This document shows positions 34,862 through 44,472 of a stretch of 64,000 bases of DNA, piece by piece. Position numbers and translations under genes: made by a program. The notes under the pieces were generated by a model that saw nothing but the letters and a program-made list of their open reading frames with translations, had not been told where the DNA came from and ran no database searches. Positions within the stretch are counted from its first letter, which is position 1, and each line of letters begins with the position of its first letter. Source of the stretch: an uncultured Pseudomonadales bacterium (GTDB lineage Bacteria > Pseudomonadota > Gammaproteobacteria > Pseudomonadales > Azotimanducaceae); assembly GCA_938036875.1 (NCBI GenBank), contig CALHVX010000044.1, forward strand, positions 1-64,000. The letters run 5' to 3'.

Positions 34862-37146
34862 TTGAACTGCCCGGGTATGAAGTTGAGCGTGAGATTGGAC
34901 GCGGCGGTATGGCTCGCGTCTATCTGGCGGTGCAAACAAAATTTGGTCGCTGGGTTGCGCTAAAGGTTGTTAGCCCAGACTACGCTAAAGATAAATCTTT
35001 TCGTAAACGCTTTTTGCAAGAATCTCGCATCAATGCGCAGCTTACCCATCCCAACATTGTTCAGGTCCATGACGTGGGTGCGCACGACGACCTGCTGTAC
35101 TTGGTGATGGAGTATTTGCGCGGTGGCGATCTGCACGCGCGATTGGCTCAAGGCATGCACATTACAGATCTTGTCCAGGTTGCCAAAGACATCGGTCGAG
35201 CTTTGGACCATGCCCATAGCAAAGGGGTTGTGCACCGCGACGTTAAACCAGAAAACATATTGTTCCGCGAAGATGGTAGCGCGGTTATTACCGACTTTGG
35301 TATCGCTCGGCTTGGTAGTCCAGAGGTGACCTTAACCCGTGCCGGCACTGTAGTTGGCACACCGCAATACATGTCGCCGGAACAAGCGTCCGGCAAAGCG
35401 CTGGATGGACGTTCAGACTTATACAGCCTTGGTGTGGTTTTCTTTCGCATGCTAACGGGGGACGTACCCTACAAGGCCGAGTCAGCCGTAGCGGTAGGGG
35501 TAAAACACGTACAAGAACCCATACCCAAATTGCCCAATTACCTAGCTCCGTTTCAACCGGTGATCGACAAGTGCTTGGCAAAGGATCCAAACAATCGAAT
35601 CCAGAGCGGGTCCGAGCTTGCCGCTGCACTAGATGCCATTGAAAGCGATGCCTTGTTACCCAACGCCACCATTCGCACCCAAGCGGTGACAACCCAAGAG
35701 ATCCGGGCGGTTGGTAGCAGCATGATCACACCAGTACGAGAGGGTGGACGTGGGGTCAAGCCGCGGCAATCTTCGGAACGTGGTGTGTTTCGTCAGTGGG
35801 CACCGTCTGCACTGCTGGCCTTGTTGGTCCTGGGTGCCACTTGGGTACTGACGCAAGAGCCCCAATTTGTCTCTCGCGTCTTAAGCCAGATGAACTTAAG
35901 CAGCGATGAGACCATCGACAACGCTTGGAATGCTGCACAGTCCCTGCATCAAGACCCGAACCAATCGTTGGCTTCCATCGTGGCTGGCTATCAACGCGTG
36001 CTCAATCAAGACTCGCTGCATTCAGGTGCGCTAGAGGCCGTTGATGGGCTGGCGGCGCAATGGAAAGACAGCGTTCGGCAAGCGTTGACCCAGTCAAATT
36101 TTGCACTAGCCGATACCAAGCTAAAAGAAGCGATCACAGCTTTTCCTCAAGACAGTGAGTTTGTTGAGCTACAAGAGCGCTACGACAACCTTGAGCAAGC
36201 CGCAAAACTGCTGCGTAGTACCAAAGAGATGTTGGCTAATACCGGGCTTGGCGATACCGATGCTGCGTCTGCGGCAATTCAAACTTACACCGAAGCCAAG
36301 CGTCTGGCACCTGAGCTGGAAGGTCTACAACAAGAGCTGGATACCTTAGCCGTGCACTTCTCTAAGTTGGCCAGCAGCGCAGCGGTGAGCGGCGATCTCG
36401 AAAAGGCGATTGCATTGCTTGACCGTGCAGCAACAGCCAACCCTGATATTGCCGACCTTGAGGTCGCTAGAGAACGGATCCAGCAAGCGACAACGCTGCA
36501 AGGTGCAATCACGGACCTGTTATCTGAGGCAAACCGCTATCGCCTTGCAGGTGCGCTGCTGACCCCGGCAGGTAAAAACGCAGCAGAGTTGTACAACCGA
36601 GTTCTGGCGGCCGATCCAAGCAACGTCACAGCGGCTCAAGGGCTGGCGGAAGTGACCGGTCAACTTGCCGCTCAAACAGATGGTATGTTTGCCGCAGGTA
36701 ATCTTTCTGCAGTGCAAGCCTTGCTCAATCGCGCGGACAAGGTGGGGTTGTCGGGTGATTCCATCAGCCAAATACGCGAGCGTTTAAATCAAGAATCGCG
36801 TCGAGTATCCCAGGTGGAAAAATTACTCGAACAAGCGGCCGAGCACATGCGTCTAGGCTACCTTACCGAGCCCACGGACAGCAGTGCTGTGCAAGCCCTG
36901 CGAGAAGTGCAACGACGCGACCCCGGCAATACCATTGCCAGCGAAATGCTATCCCAAGTAGCCCAACGCTTGGCGCAAACCGCACAAGAAGCCCAAGCAG
37001 TTGGCTTGGTGGATGATGCACTCACCTACATAGAGCTTGCATTAAGCGTTACCCCGGGGGTGGTGCAGTGGCGTGAAATGCGTGACCTTTGGCGCCAAGG
37101 GTCTAGCCAAGCGCCACTACCAACGTCACTAGGGGATAATTCGTGA
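34858..37146 (+). CDS. Transmembrane Ser/Thr protein kinase (PknB-type)
   Basis: 762 residues. An N-terminal Hanks-type kinase (residues ~7-270): glycine loop IGRGGMARV, K36, HRDVKPEN (D128), DFG (D146), GTPQYMSPEQ. A membrane helix lies at ~310-330, then a ~430-residue extracytoplasmic region of TPR-like helical repeats. All catalytic residues are present, so it should be active. TTG start overlapping the MORN gene stop (TTGA); its stop overlaps the FHA gene start (GTGA). Repeat region may sense envelope ligands or the MORN protein. Confidence 0.9.
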   Translation: MIELPGYEVEREIGRGGMARVYLAVQTKFGRWVALKVVSPDYAKDKSFRKRFLQESRINAQLTHPNIVQVHDVGAHDDLLYLVMEYLRGGDLHARLAQGMHITDLVQVAKDIGRALDHAHSKGVVHRDVKPENILFREDGSAVITDFGIARLGSPEVTLTRAGTVVGTPQYMSPEQASGKALDGRSDLYSLGVVFFRMLTGDVPYKAESAVAVGVKHVQEPIPKLPNYLAPFQPVIDKCLAKDPNNRIQSGSELAAALDAIESDALLPNATIRTQAVTTQEIRAVGSSMITPVREGGRGVKPRQSSERGVFRQWAPSALLALLVLGATWVLTQEPQFVSRVLSQMNLSSDETIDNAWNAAQSLHQDPNQSLASIVAGYQRVLNQDSLHSGALEAVDGLAAQWKDSVRQALTQSNFALADTKLKEAITAFPQDSEFVELQERYDNLEQAAKLLRSTKEMLANTGLGDTDAASAAIQTYTEAKRLAPELEGLQQELDTLAVHFSKLASSAAVSGDLEKAIALLDRAATANPDIADLEVARERIQQATTLQGAITDLLSEANRYRLAGALLTPAGKNAAELYNRVLAADPSNVTAAQGLAEVTGQLAAQTDGMFAAGNLSAVQALLNRADKVGLSGDSISQIRERLNQESRRVSQVEKLLEQAAEHMRLGYLTEPTDSSAVQALREVQRRDPGNTIASEMLSQVAQRLAQTAQEAQAVGLVDDALTYIELALSVTPGVVQWREMRDLWRQGSSQAPLPTSLGDNS

Positions 37147-38249
37147 TCACCATTTTTGTTGTATGCGATGGCGAAGACTATGAGCTAGTGGATAATCTGA
37201 CGATAGGGCGCCACCTTGACAACGATCTAGTGGTCGCAGGCGAGGACATATTGGACTACCACGCTCGCATTGAGCGAGTGGACCGAGGGGTTAAGGTGCA
37301 TCCGTTGTTAGATGCGACCGTCAGTCTAGGGCAGCAAGACTTTAGCACCCCGGTAAATTTGTGCCCAATGGACAGTTTGTCATTGGGCCAAGCACGCTTG
37401 AGCATTCGAGTCGAAGATGAGTCGACCATCAGCACGGCAAGTTGGTCCTTACGACATGTGGATGGCAGCATCACGCCAATTACCTCAAGTTTAACCCTGG
37501 GTCGTGCAGAAGATGCAGACTTAACGCTAGATGACGATCATATCTCGCGCTATCACTCTAAGCTGACGGTTCTATCCGGTGCTTGGCTGCAGGATTTACG
37601 TTCCGCCAATGGTACCTTTGTTAATGGCGAACGGGTTGTCGGCGGTGTTCGGCTGTTTCATGGTGACCTGCTTGGCATTGATACGCATCGCTTTCAAGTG
37701 TGTTGTGACAGCGAAGAGTTGACGCCAATCAAGCCCTTTGATCCCTTGCCGCCAAAAGCGATGTCAAGCGTGACGCAAAGCCAAAAGATTGCAGAGCCGG
37801 ATATCACCGAGTTTGGTGTGGTAGCACCCGAACCGCCCCCCAGCGCCGAAACCCGACATCAAGAGCTGGTTGGGGCACACTTGCTTGGTGCTAGTGAACC
37901 CATTGAAGGGCGAATTTTCGCCTTGCCGATGGGTACAACCACTGTCGGTAGAGACCCCACCTCTAACATTGTGATAGAAGATGCATCGGTGTCAGCACAG
38001 CATGCTCAGCTTGTGCTGCGGGCGGAAGGTTTAACCATAACCAGCCTTATCGCCACCAACGGGACCCAGGTTAACGGTAAACCGGTGACCACGGTAACGC
38101 TAGAGCCCTCAGACCGCATTACTCTGGGCCGTGTACACCTAATCTACCAACATCAAGCCCAGGGCTCTTGGCTGAGCAGAGCGCCTTGGTCATGGCTTGT
38201 GCTTGGAGCCTCAGTGGTCATCGCTGGTGTTCTCACCTGGGTGTGGTAA
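37143..38249 (+). CDS. Triple-FHA-domain protein with C-terminal membrane anchor
   Basis: 368 residues. FHA 2 (~residues 105-190: LTLGRAEDADLTLDDDHISRYHSKL...SANGTFVNG) and FHA 3 (~255-340: TTVGRDPTSN...SVSAQHAQL...ATNGTQVNG) have the conserved GR, S/H and NGT elements. FHA 1 (~1-90, LTIGRHLDND) is degenerate. FHA modules bind phosphothreonine, so this is the probable reader or substrate of the kinase upstream. A single membrane helix (~347-367) closes the protein (tail anchor). GTG start, coupled to the kinase gene. Confidence 0.9.
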   Translation: MITIFVVCDGEDYELVDNLTIGRHLDNDLVVAGEDILDYHARIERVDRGVKVHPLLDATVSLGQQDFSTPVNLCPMDSLSLGQARLSIRVEDESTISTASWSLRHVDGSITPITSSLTLGRAEDADLTLDDDHISRYHSKLTVLSGAWLQDLRSANGTFVNGERVVGGVRLFHGDLLGIDTHRFQVCCDSEELTPIKPFDPLPPKAMSSVTQSQKIAEPDITEFGVVAPEPPPSAETRHQELVGAHLLGASEPIEGRIFALPMGTTTVGRDPTSNIVIEDASVSAQHAQLVLRAEGLTITSLIATNGTQVNGKPVTTVTLEPSDRITLGRVHLIYQHQAQGSWLSRAPWSWLVLGASVVIAGVLTWVW

Positions 38250-38312
38250 CCACAGCAATTGATTTATCTGCGATAGACTTTTATTCTCGCTGCCCCCACA
38301 GGAGGTGCCGCT

Positions 38313-39215
38313 ATGGCAGTCGAGATTCCCTACCGGCGTGAAATGCAGTTTGACTATGGCACCGTTGCCAACGTCGGCCCAGGCATCCGCCGAGTTATTG
38401 CCAACAATCCAAGCCCATTCACGCTCTATGGCACCGGCACCTACATTTTAGGATCCGGTGAAGTCGCTGTGGTGGATCCGGGCCCAGCCGATCCGGAACA
38501 CATCAAGGCTATCCTTGCCGCCACCGCGGGTGAGACCATCAGCCATGTCTTGGTGACCCATACCCACATGGATCATTCCCCGGGGTGCAAGCTGCTCGCG
38601 CAACACACCAAGGCCCCTACCTATGCTTATGGGCCACACGGAGCTGGCAAGGCTGAGGAAGGGGTCCAGGTTGAAGAGGGCGGTGATATGGAGTTCTCGC
38701 CGGATCACGAGGTTCGTCACGGCGATATCATTACCGGTGGTGATTGGTCGGTTGAGTGCGTGTATACCCCCGGACACACCTCCAACCACATGTGTTTTGC
38801 GTTACGTGAAGCCAAAGCCCTGTTTACTGGTGACCATGTGATGGGCTGGTCGACCAGCGTTATCTCGCCACCGGATGGCGACATGTCGGCCTACATGGCG
38901 AGCCTTGATTTGCTGTTAGATCGTGATGATGCGTTGTACTGGCCTACTCACGGCCCCGCGATCTTAGAACCTAAGAAACACGTTCAAGCGTTTATTGCGC
39001 ATCGTCGTGAGCGTGAGCAACAAATTCTTGCGGCTATCCGCGGTGGCGTACACAGCATTACCGATATGGTGCCCGACATGTACAAAGGTACTCCGGAGTT
39101 TTTGTACCCGGCAGCCGCTCGTAGTGTTTTTGCGGCAGTACAAGGTTTGATCGATCAAGGGACACTGAAGTGCGAGGGTACGCCCAAGCTTGAGAGCGAG
39201 TTTCACCTAGCCTAA
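38313..39215 (+). CDS. MBL-fold metallo-hydrolase (LACTB2-like)
   Basis: 300 residues. Zinc ligands HTHMDHS (~residues 79-85), HTSNH and GDHVMGW, then a C-terminal winged-helix-like region (YPAAARSVFAAVQGLIDQGTLKC), characteristic of LACTB2-type enzymes. These are RNA endonucleases in animals; bacterial members are commonly uncharacterised or act as thioesterase/glyoxalase-like hydrolases. RBS AGGAGG ahead of ATG 38313. Single-gene unit converging on the sensor kinase. Confidence 0.85.
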   Translation: MAVEIPYRREMQFDYGTVANVGPGIRRVIANNPSPFTLYGTGTYILGSGEVAVVDPGPADPEHIKAILAATAGETISHVLVTHTHMDHSPGCKLLAQHTKAPTYAYGPHGAGKAEEGVQVEEGGDMEFSPDHEVRHGDIITGGDWSVECVYTPGHTSNHMCFALREAKALFTGDHVMGWSTSVISPPDGDMSAYMASLDLLLDRDDALYWPTHGPAILEPKKHVQAFIAHRREREQQILAAIRGGVHSITDMVPDMYKGTPEFLYPAAARSVFAAVQGLIDQGTLKCEGTPKLESEFHLA

Positions 39216-39224
39216 GGGAACAGG

Positions 39225-41447
39225 CTAGCCTCGCTGCGCCCGTATCTCTGGCTCGGTTGAATCGTTGCTTTGGCGGTTAGATCGGCTGCTCGACTCAACA
39301 CGCGCCAACGGCAGTTGCACCATAATGGCGACCCCAGAGCCATCCGTGAGGTTCATGGCCCGAACAAAACCGCCGTGATACTCAGCGATGATGCGAACCA
39401 CATAGAGCCCGAGGCCAAAGTGCAGTCGATTCTGCGGGCCTCGATGGCTAACCATAGAATCAAACAATGAATCTTCCGCTTTCTTAGGTAGCACCGGACC
39501 GCGATTGGCCACGGTAATCTGCAGGTAATCTCGATAAGTATCCAGTTGCACTTTAATGGGGCTGTTGGTTCGATGAAAGTCGATGGCGTTGTCGACAATC
39601 TTATCTAGCAATTGCTCGATACGAAAATCCGAAACGTTAGCGTGGACTGGGTATGAGGTTCCGCGATAGACAAATTCAGCGCTGCTGTGGCTGATACTGC
39701 AGTTGGCCACGTAGCTTTTGAGCAAGAGTTGAATGTCGATGATTTCGCGTTCTTCCGCTTGCAGCGATTCTTCCAGGTTTGCGGCATCGGCTAAGTTTTG
39801 TACGATTGAGCCAATTCGATTCACGCCGCGCTTTGCACTCGCCAAGTATTTGCTGGACTGCACGTCTGGATTTTCTTCCGCTAAGTTATCTAGCGATGTA
39901 CTAAGGGTGTTCAACGGGTTGTTGATCTCATGGCGCAAGGTGCGCGGCATGTTTTCCAGAAAATTGTTGTGCTGATGCAGCTTTGACAGCATGTTCGAGA
40001 CGCTGCGCGCAAGCTCACCAATCTCATCACCCGCGCTCATCTCACGGGTAAGCTCGCTGCGACGTAGGCGCCCATAGTCATCAATGGCTGCACTGGCTTC
40101 ACGACGTAGCTTACGTATCCGCCAAGCGAGCCGACCGGCAAACGCAAGAAGGGCAATAAACACCGCAAACAAACTGAAGACGGACAGCAGAATCACCTGT
40201 TCTAAGGTGGCCCGCTGAAAGGACAAGATCTCGTTGATGTTTTGCTCAACCACCACGGTGCCAATGATTTCATCGTTTTCGGTCACAATGGGGTGGGCGG
40301 CAACAATAAGCTCTTGCTCATCCGCCAAGCGGCGTTGCAAGGTCATCGGGTTGCCTGCTAAGGATTGCTCAATGGCCGTGCTAGCTAGCCGCTGTGAGTC
40401 TGCGGGAGTCAACAGGGGCTGGTCGTACTGGGTGCCAGTAGTAACGTAGTGCAAAAAAGGTCGAGCTCGAGCAAATAGATCGGTGATCCAGCTGTACCAA
40501 TGTGTTTCAGCTTCGGATGGCGTGCCCGATTGGTTTGCCCCGGTTTCTGCACGAACGCGTTGCTGAGCATCGATAACCAAAATGCGTGCGCCGGAATAAC
40601 CCAGGCCGCGAATAATATTCAACACCTCAGGCGAGCGCAGCACCACCAGATTGAAACTCTCTTTACCCGCGGTGGGTAGGGTTTGCGTGATTTGCACTTG
40701 CTCACGAGAGATGGGGTCATCCACATCGACGTAAGTTAAACCAAAGAACCGTCTTGAGCCGACCATGGATAGCGGCAAACGGAACTCGATGACCAGTCCT
40801 GTGTCCGTAGGGCGCATGTAACCCTGCACCCGGTTGTCTGGGATGCCGTTGGCAGCCCTTTGCCATTGCTGATCCATTGGGTAGGTGGTGGTTACGCCCG
40901 GCGCTGGCAGGGTCATGGTTAAGCGAGCGTCTTCACCATCAGCGCGGATAAAACTGATCCTTACGTGATCCGCTTGGTCCAGACGCAAGTAATCGGGGTC
41001 TCTAGGTACCAAGACGTTGTCGACCACGGTCATGTAAAGGTGGAGTTGGTTTGAGCGCTCACCGATCCACAGCTTGAAATCCGCATCTCTATTGCCAGAC
41101 TCGCTGCCAAACTGTCGAAACTTGGTTTGTAGGTCTGCACCCCAGTCTTCGTTGGAGCCGTCTAGGCGAATGGTGCTTTGCAACGGATGCGCGTACAAGG
41201 CCTCGTAATCTTGTGAGGACACAGGTAGATCGTTAAACAGATCATCCCGGCCGTTGAACAGGGTTGAGATGCCTTCTGCGGTTAGCAGCTGTGCATGAGA
41301 CTGACCACGAACCAGCAATCGCTCCATCTCTACGAGCTGTCGATAGGAAAAGTAGGGCACCACCAATAGCATCAGCCCAAGCAACATAATCTTGGTGCCG
41401 AGTCGAGGCCCTCGATGTGGGCTAGCTAAGCGTTGCAGTACTGCCAT
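39225..41447 (-). CDS. Sensor histidine kinase, PdsS-like (dedicated sortase system type)
   Basis: 740 residues. Membrane helices near residues 18-36 and ~405-430 enclose a large periplasmic domain with a carbohydrate-binding (CBM9-like) look (IRLDGSNEDWG...FKLWIGERSNQLHLYM). HAMP, then HisKA with H-box RTLRHEINNPLNT and an ATPase domain with N-box IVDNAIDF and a glycine box FGLGLYVV. The length and the paired regulator recall the marine proteobacterial sortase-system kinase PdsS; a close hit has not been checked. 6 bp after the response regulator gene on the same strand. Confidence 0.75.
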   Translation of the reverse strand: MAVLQRLASPHRGPRLGTKIMLLGLMLLVVPYFSYRQLVEMERLLVRGQSHAQLLTAEGISTLFNGRDDLFNDLPVSSQDYEALYAHPLQSTIRLDGSNEDWGADLQTKFRQFGSESGNRDADFKLWIGERSNQLHLYMTVVDNVLVPRDPDYLRLDQADHVRISFIRADGEDARLTMTLPAPGVTTTYPMDQQWQRAANGIPDNRVQGYMRPTDTGLVIEFRLPLSMVGSRRFFGLTYVDVDDPISREQVQITQTLPTAGKESFNLVVLRSPEVLNIIRGLGYSGARILVIDAQQRVRAETGANQSGTPSEAETHWYSWITDLFARARPFLHYVTTGTQYDQPLLTPADSQRLASTAIEQSLAGNPMTLQRRLADEQELIVAAHPIVTENDEIIGTVVVEQNINEILSFQRATLEQVILLSVFSLFAVFIALLAFAGRLAWRIRKLRREASAAIDDYGRLRRSELTREMSAGDEIGELARSVSNMLSKLHQHNNFLENMPRTLRHEINNPLNTLSTSLDNLAEENPDVQSSKYLASAKRGVNRIGSIVQNLADAANLEESLQAEEREIIDIQLLLKSYVANCSISHSSAEFVYRGTSYPVHANVSDFRIEQLLDKIVDNAIDFHRTNSPIKVQLDTYRDYLQITVANRGPVLPKKAEDSLFDSMVSHRGPQNRLHFGLGLYVVRIIAEYHGGFVRAMNLTDGSGVAIMVQLPLARVESSSRSNRQSNDSTEPEIRAQRG

Positions 41448-41453
41448 CTAAGG

Positions 41454-42152
41454 TTATTCCGACCAACGGTAACCAAAGCCGTATTCACTTTTAATACAGC
41501 CGAAATCTTTATCCACTTTTTCGAACTTCTTGCGGATGTTTCGCATGTGGGTATTGATCGTGTTGTTGGTCACCAACGATTGCATGGTGGCGTTCATTAA
41601 GGTTTCGTAACTCACCGCGTGCCCGGGCACTCGAACCAATTTTGCGAGCATACGAAACTCGGTGCCGGACAGGTCGATGCGATTGCCGCGCCATGATGTC
41701 AGCAAGGCATCTTGATCTAAGGTCAGCTCGCCTATCTTTTTGGCGGTAGGGCTGTCTTGTTCTGATTGCTCGCTGCGAGCTTCATGGATGCGTAGCAGCG
41801 ATGATATCCGCTCGGCTAGATAATCTAGGCTGATAGGCTTGGGGAGGTAGTCCCAAGCGCCAAGACGCAGACCGGATATTTTGTCGATCTCGTTGATGCG
41901 TTCCGTAAGAAATATGACGGGCAAAGAGGGGGCGCGGGTCAGCAAATCGCGACACAATTGAAAGCCGCCATCTACCTCCTCACCAAGGATAATGTCCAAG
42001 ATTGCTAAATCCGGGAGTCGGGTATCAAACCCGGACAGGGCTTCTTCGCGGCTCCCGTAGGCGTGCACCTCATAGCCTTTCTTGGTGATGGCGTCAGCAT
42101 AGTTAGCACGCTGATCGGGATCGTCTTCGACGATGGCAATACATTTAGCCAT
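41454..42152 (-). CDS. OmpR-type response regulator, PdsR-like
   Basis: 232 residues. Receiver (1-120) with acidic pocket EDDP, phospho-Asp in LAILDIILGEE (~D54) and conserved Lys in YLPKPIS, then an OmpR winged helix (~135-230: TEFRMLAKLVRVPGHAVSYETLM...NTHMRNIRKKF). Begins the two-gene operon with the kinase downstream. The unusual IILGEEVDGGFQLC stretch matches what I recall of PdsR. No sortase gene is within this window. Confidence 0.82.
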   Translation of the reverse strand: MAKCIAIVEDDPDQRANYADAITKKGYEVHAYGSREEALSGFDTRLPDLAILDIILGEEVDGGFQLCRDLLTRAPSLPVIFLTERINEIDKISGLRLGAWDYLPKPISLDYLAERISSLLRIHEARSEQSEQDSPTAKKIGELTLDQDALLTSWRGNRIDLSGTEFRMLAKLVRVPGHAVSYETLMNATMQSLVTNNTINTHMRNIRKKFEKVDKDFGCIKSEYGFGYRWSE

Positions 42153-42261
42153 AACGGGTCATGTTCTCTCGTTGAGCCCCAATTCTAGCGCGAATCGGGC
42201 CTCAGGGCGTGAACTGAGCGAGCTTGGGAACACAACAGGCGTTATTGGATGTATGTGCTGT

Positions 42262-42276
42262 ATAATTGACAATTAT
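42262..42276. promoter_or_regulatory. Palindrome ATAATTG-A-CAATTAT upstream of pnuC
   Basis: Perfect 7+7 dyad (42262-42268, 42270-42276) 71 bp before the pnuC start; TATAAT at 42261-42266 could be a -10 element, so binding would occlude the promoter. A second, 6-bp hairpin CTAGGC...GCCTAG lies at 42278-42298. Whether this is an operator or a leader structure of the pnuC mRNA cannot be told. Confidence 0.4.
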
Positions 42277-42347
42277 TCTAGGCTTGGTAGTTGCCTAGGT
42301 ATGAATTAGGGTACCGCATCCGTTGCAGTAAGAGCCGTTGCCCGATC

Positions 42348-42932
42348 ATGACCGTAGAATTGCTGTACACCCTGTTCGAGTGGGTGGCACTGGTGGCGGG
42401 GGTGGCCTGCGTTTGGCTTCTGATCAAGCAGAACATTTGGACCTTCCCCATTGGATTGTTGTTTTCGGTGGTCACCTTGGCTGTGCTCATTGCGCAAAAG
42501 TTGTACGCCAACAGCATTGAAACCGCTTACTACTTGTTCATGAATGCCTATGGTTGGTGGTGGTGGACGCGTGGCCAGCAAGACACCGGAGCAGAGCTGC
42601 CAGTCACCCGAATGCCAGCGCCTTGGTGGTTCGGCTTAGTGGTGCTTGGCGCTTTGGTCACCTTAGCCTTAGGGCGCTTTTTAGACAGTTATACCGATGC
42701 CGACCTGGCCTACATCGATAGCGCCACAACAGCCGCTGCGTTTATCGCTATGTGGATGTCGGCGCGCAAATACTTGCAGAGCTGGGCGCTTTGGTTAGTT
42801 GTCGACATAGCCTACGTGGGTTTGTACCTCTACAAAGATCTACCCACCTATGCTGTGCTTTACATCCTCTACTTAGGGTTAGCCGTTGTGGGGTGGCGCG
42901 CGTGGCAACGCAACCTAAACACCGCAACCTAG
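42348..42932 (+). CDS. pnuC: Nicotinamide riboside transporter PnuC
   Basis: 194 residues, seven or so hydrophobic helices. Hallmark segments: NIWTFPIGLLF and YLFMNAYGWWWWTRG (aromatic substrate-binding WW), LWLVVDIAYVGLYLYKDL. Imports nicotinamide riboside, then phosphorylated by the kinase encoded next. ATG 42348 chosen over the upstream open frame because PnuC helix 1 starts right after it. Confidence 0.92.
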   Translation: MTVELLYTLFEWVALVAGVACVWLLIKQNIWTFPIGLLFSVVTLAVLIAQKLYANSIETAYYLFMNAYGWWWWTRGQQDTGAELPVTRMPAPWWFGLVVLGALVTLALGRFLDSYTDADLAYIDSATTAAAFIAMWMSARKYLQSWALWLVVDIAYVGLYLYKDLPTYAVLYILYLGLAVVGWRAWQRNLNTAT

Positions 42933-43498
42933 TCTGCATCACCGGGCCAGAGTCCAGTGGTAAAACGATCCTTGCTAATCAGCTTGGCGCGCATTTTGCG
43001 GCGCCCGTTGCGCCTGAGTTTTCGCGCGCATGGTTGCAGCGACGTGCCGGTCGATACAGTGCAAAAGACCTAGCGACTATTGCTGCGGGTCAACTAGCTA
43101 ACGAACACCAGGTCTGGGAGCAGCGGTGCGATGCCGAGATCGCTTTTGCGGATACGGATATTCAAGTCATTGAGGTTTGGTGGTGGGTTCGGTTTGCTAG
43201 CCCTGCATGGCAGCGGCGTTATGCGTTGCGGGCCCCAGCAAAACGTTTGTACCCAGCGTGGCTGCAATTTGCTCTAAAGCAGCGCAGTCCGCGCCGTTAT
43301 TTGCTGGCCGCACCGGATTTAGCTTGGGAGCCAGATCCGCTGCGTGAATCACCGGGCACCCGGATGTTGCTGTTTGATCATTACCGACGTGTGTTGCGCA
43401 GAGACAACCTGGACTTTGCACTGGTCCGTGGCCGCGGTGCCAAGCGATTGCAAGCCGCACTCGAGGGTTTGGAGCGATTGGGTTGGGTAAGCCAATAG
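42902..43498 (+). CDS. NadR-like ribosylnicotinamide kinase (AAA/P-loop)
   Basis: 198 residues. Walker A GPESSGKT at residues ~15-22, then PEFSRAWLQ, DTD (FADTDIQVIE) and the C-terminal YLLAAPDLAWEPDPLRESP. This is the layout of the NadR kinase domain, which phosphorylates nicotinamide riboside. The NMN adenylyltransferase domain of full NadR is absent. GTG 42902 overlaps pnuC by 31 bp; coupling with the transporter supports the assignment. The frame is open much further upstream but in antisense-like frame over pnuC. Confidence 0.82.
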   Translation: MATQPKHRNLVCITGPESSGKTILANQLGAHFAAPVAPEFSRAWLQRRAGRYSAKDLATIAAGQLANEHQVWEQRCDAEIAFADTDIQVIEVWWWVRFASPAWQRRYALRAPAKRLYPAWLQFALKQRSPRRYLLAAPDLAWEPDPLRESPGTRMLLFDHYRRVLRRDNLDFALVRGRGAKRLQAALEGLERLGWVSQ

Positions 43499-43515
43499 TG
43501 GTTAGGGCCTTCGCA

Positions 43516-44472
43516 TTATAGTTGGAGCTGGAGGTGGAGCTTCAGTTGGTGTTGCGCTAGACGTTCTTGGGCTGCAATTGCTGGGTTTTGACTGCCTTGC
43601 CGAAGTTGCGCAGCGGCCCAGGCATACTCGCGTAGCCAATAGCTTCGCAGTGCAGCCGTGATTTGCTCTGCACTCACTGGCACTGCCAGGGCAAGGTCGC
43701 AAAACTCGGCTAGGCTTGGCCATTGCGGCGTTGCATGGCTCAACGCAACACCATTGGCCACAACACGCGCTTGCGCACCAGCGCGCTCCGCCGCAACACC
43801 TTGGTGCAACGTCACTGCATCAAAAATCGGGTGCGCCGTGGCAGCCGTTTCCCAATCCAAAGTTGTCCAACCTTGCGGTTGCTCACAACTTCGAATGATG
43901 TTCCAAGGGTTCAGATCATTGTGGCAGCACTGTAACGGACCTTCGCTTAACCGCTGTTGGTCCGCGCCGTCTCGAAGGTAGGCATGCAACCAAGACGGTG
44001 GTTGCGGCAACCAGCGCTGAATCAAGCTCTGTAGGTTGTAGTGTGCTGGTGCAGAAATTGGTAGCAGCTGTTCATGCAAGTGGCGTAGGTATGCGGCGGC
44101 TTCGCGTGGCAAAGGTGGCTGCTTTGCTAGCAATGGGCCATCAACAAACCCAGTGATCATTTCACCAAGAGTGACATCAGCTGCGATTAGCGGTGCGATA
44201 CTAAGGTTAGCCTGCCCATTGAGCAGCGCACGAAGCTGAATTTCTGAGGCTAAACCATTGGTCGCCTCTAGCGGTTGATCGCTTGGTTGACTGCGCAGTA
44301 CAAAGCGCTCGTTCGCATAGCGAAACAAATAGTTAGCATTGGCATAGCCACCGTCCAAGTAATGGAAACCTTCTACCACCGCCCCCCAACCTGGCATAAG
44401 TCGCTGGACTGTTTCTTGCAGCCGCACTAAGGGGAGGGTAGCGGGAGCGGCGCTATCTGCGTTAGTTAACAT
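43516..44472 (-). CDS. APH/choline-kinase-family phosphotransferase
   Basis: 318 residues. Kinase-like fold of the aminoglycoside phosphotransferase family: catalytic loop CHNDLNPWNI and metal-binding LDWETA. Family members phosphorylate thiamine, choline, ethanolamine or antibiotics; which one is not clear. ATG 44472 chosen over TTG 44481. It overlaps the 3' end of the Sir2 gene by 11 bp, third gene of a minus-strand run (CPT-type kinase, Sir2, this). Confidence 0.8.
   Translation of the reverse strand: MLTNADSAAPATLPLVRLQETVQRLMPGWGAVVEGFHYLDGGYANANYLFRYANERFVLRSQPSDQPLEATNGLASEIQLRALLNGQANLSIAPLIAADVTLGEMITGFVDGPLLAKQPPLPREAAAYLRHLHEQLLPISAPAHYNLQSLIQRWLPQPPSWLHAYLRDGADQQRLSEGPLQCCHNDLNPWNIIRSCEQPQGWTTLDWETAATAHPIFDAVTLHQGVAAERAGAQARVVANGVALSHATPQWPSLAEFCDLALAVPVSAEQITAALRSYWLREYAWAAAQLRQGSQNPAIAAQERLAQHQLKLHLQLQL

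Noticed and set aside
39216-39240. CTAGCC...GGCTAG hairpin between the MBL and kinase genes as a terminator
   Set aside because: Only six pairs and no T-tract.
42278-42298. NAD-responsive riboswitch ahead of pnuC
   Set aside because: Only a 6-bp hairpin is visible; no match to a riboswitch consensus could be made by eye.
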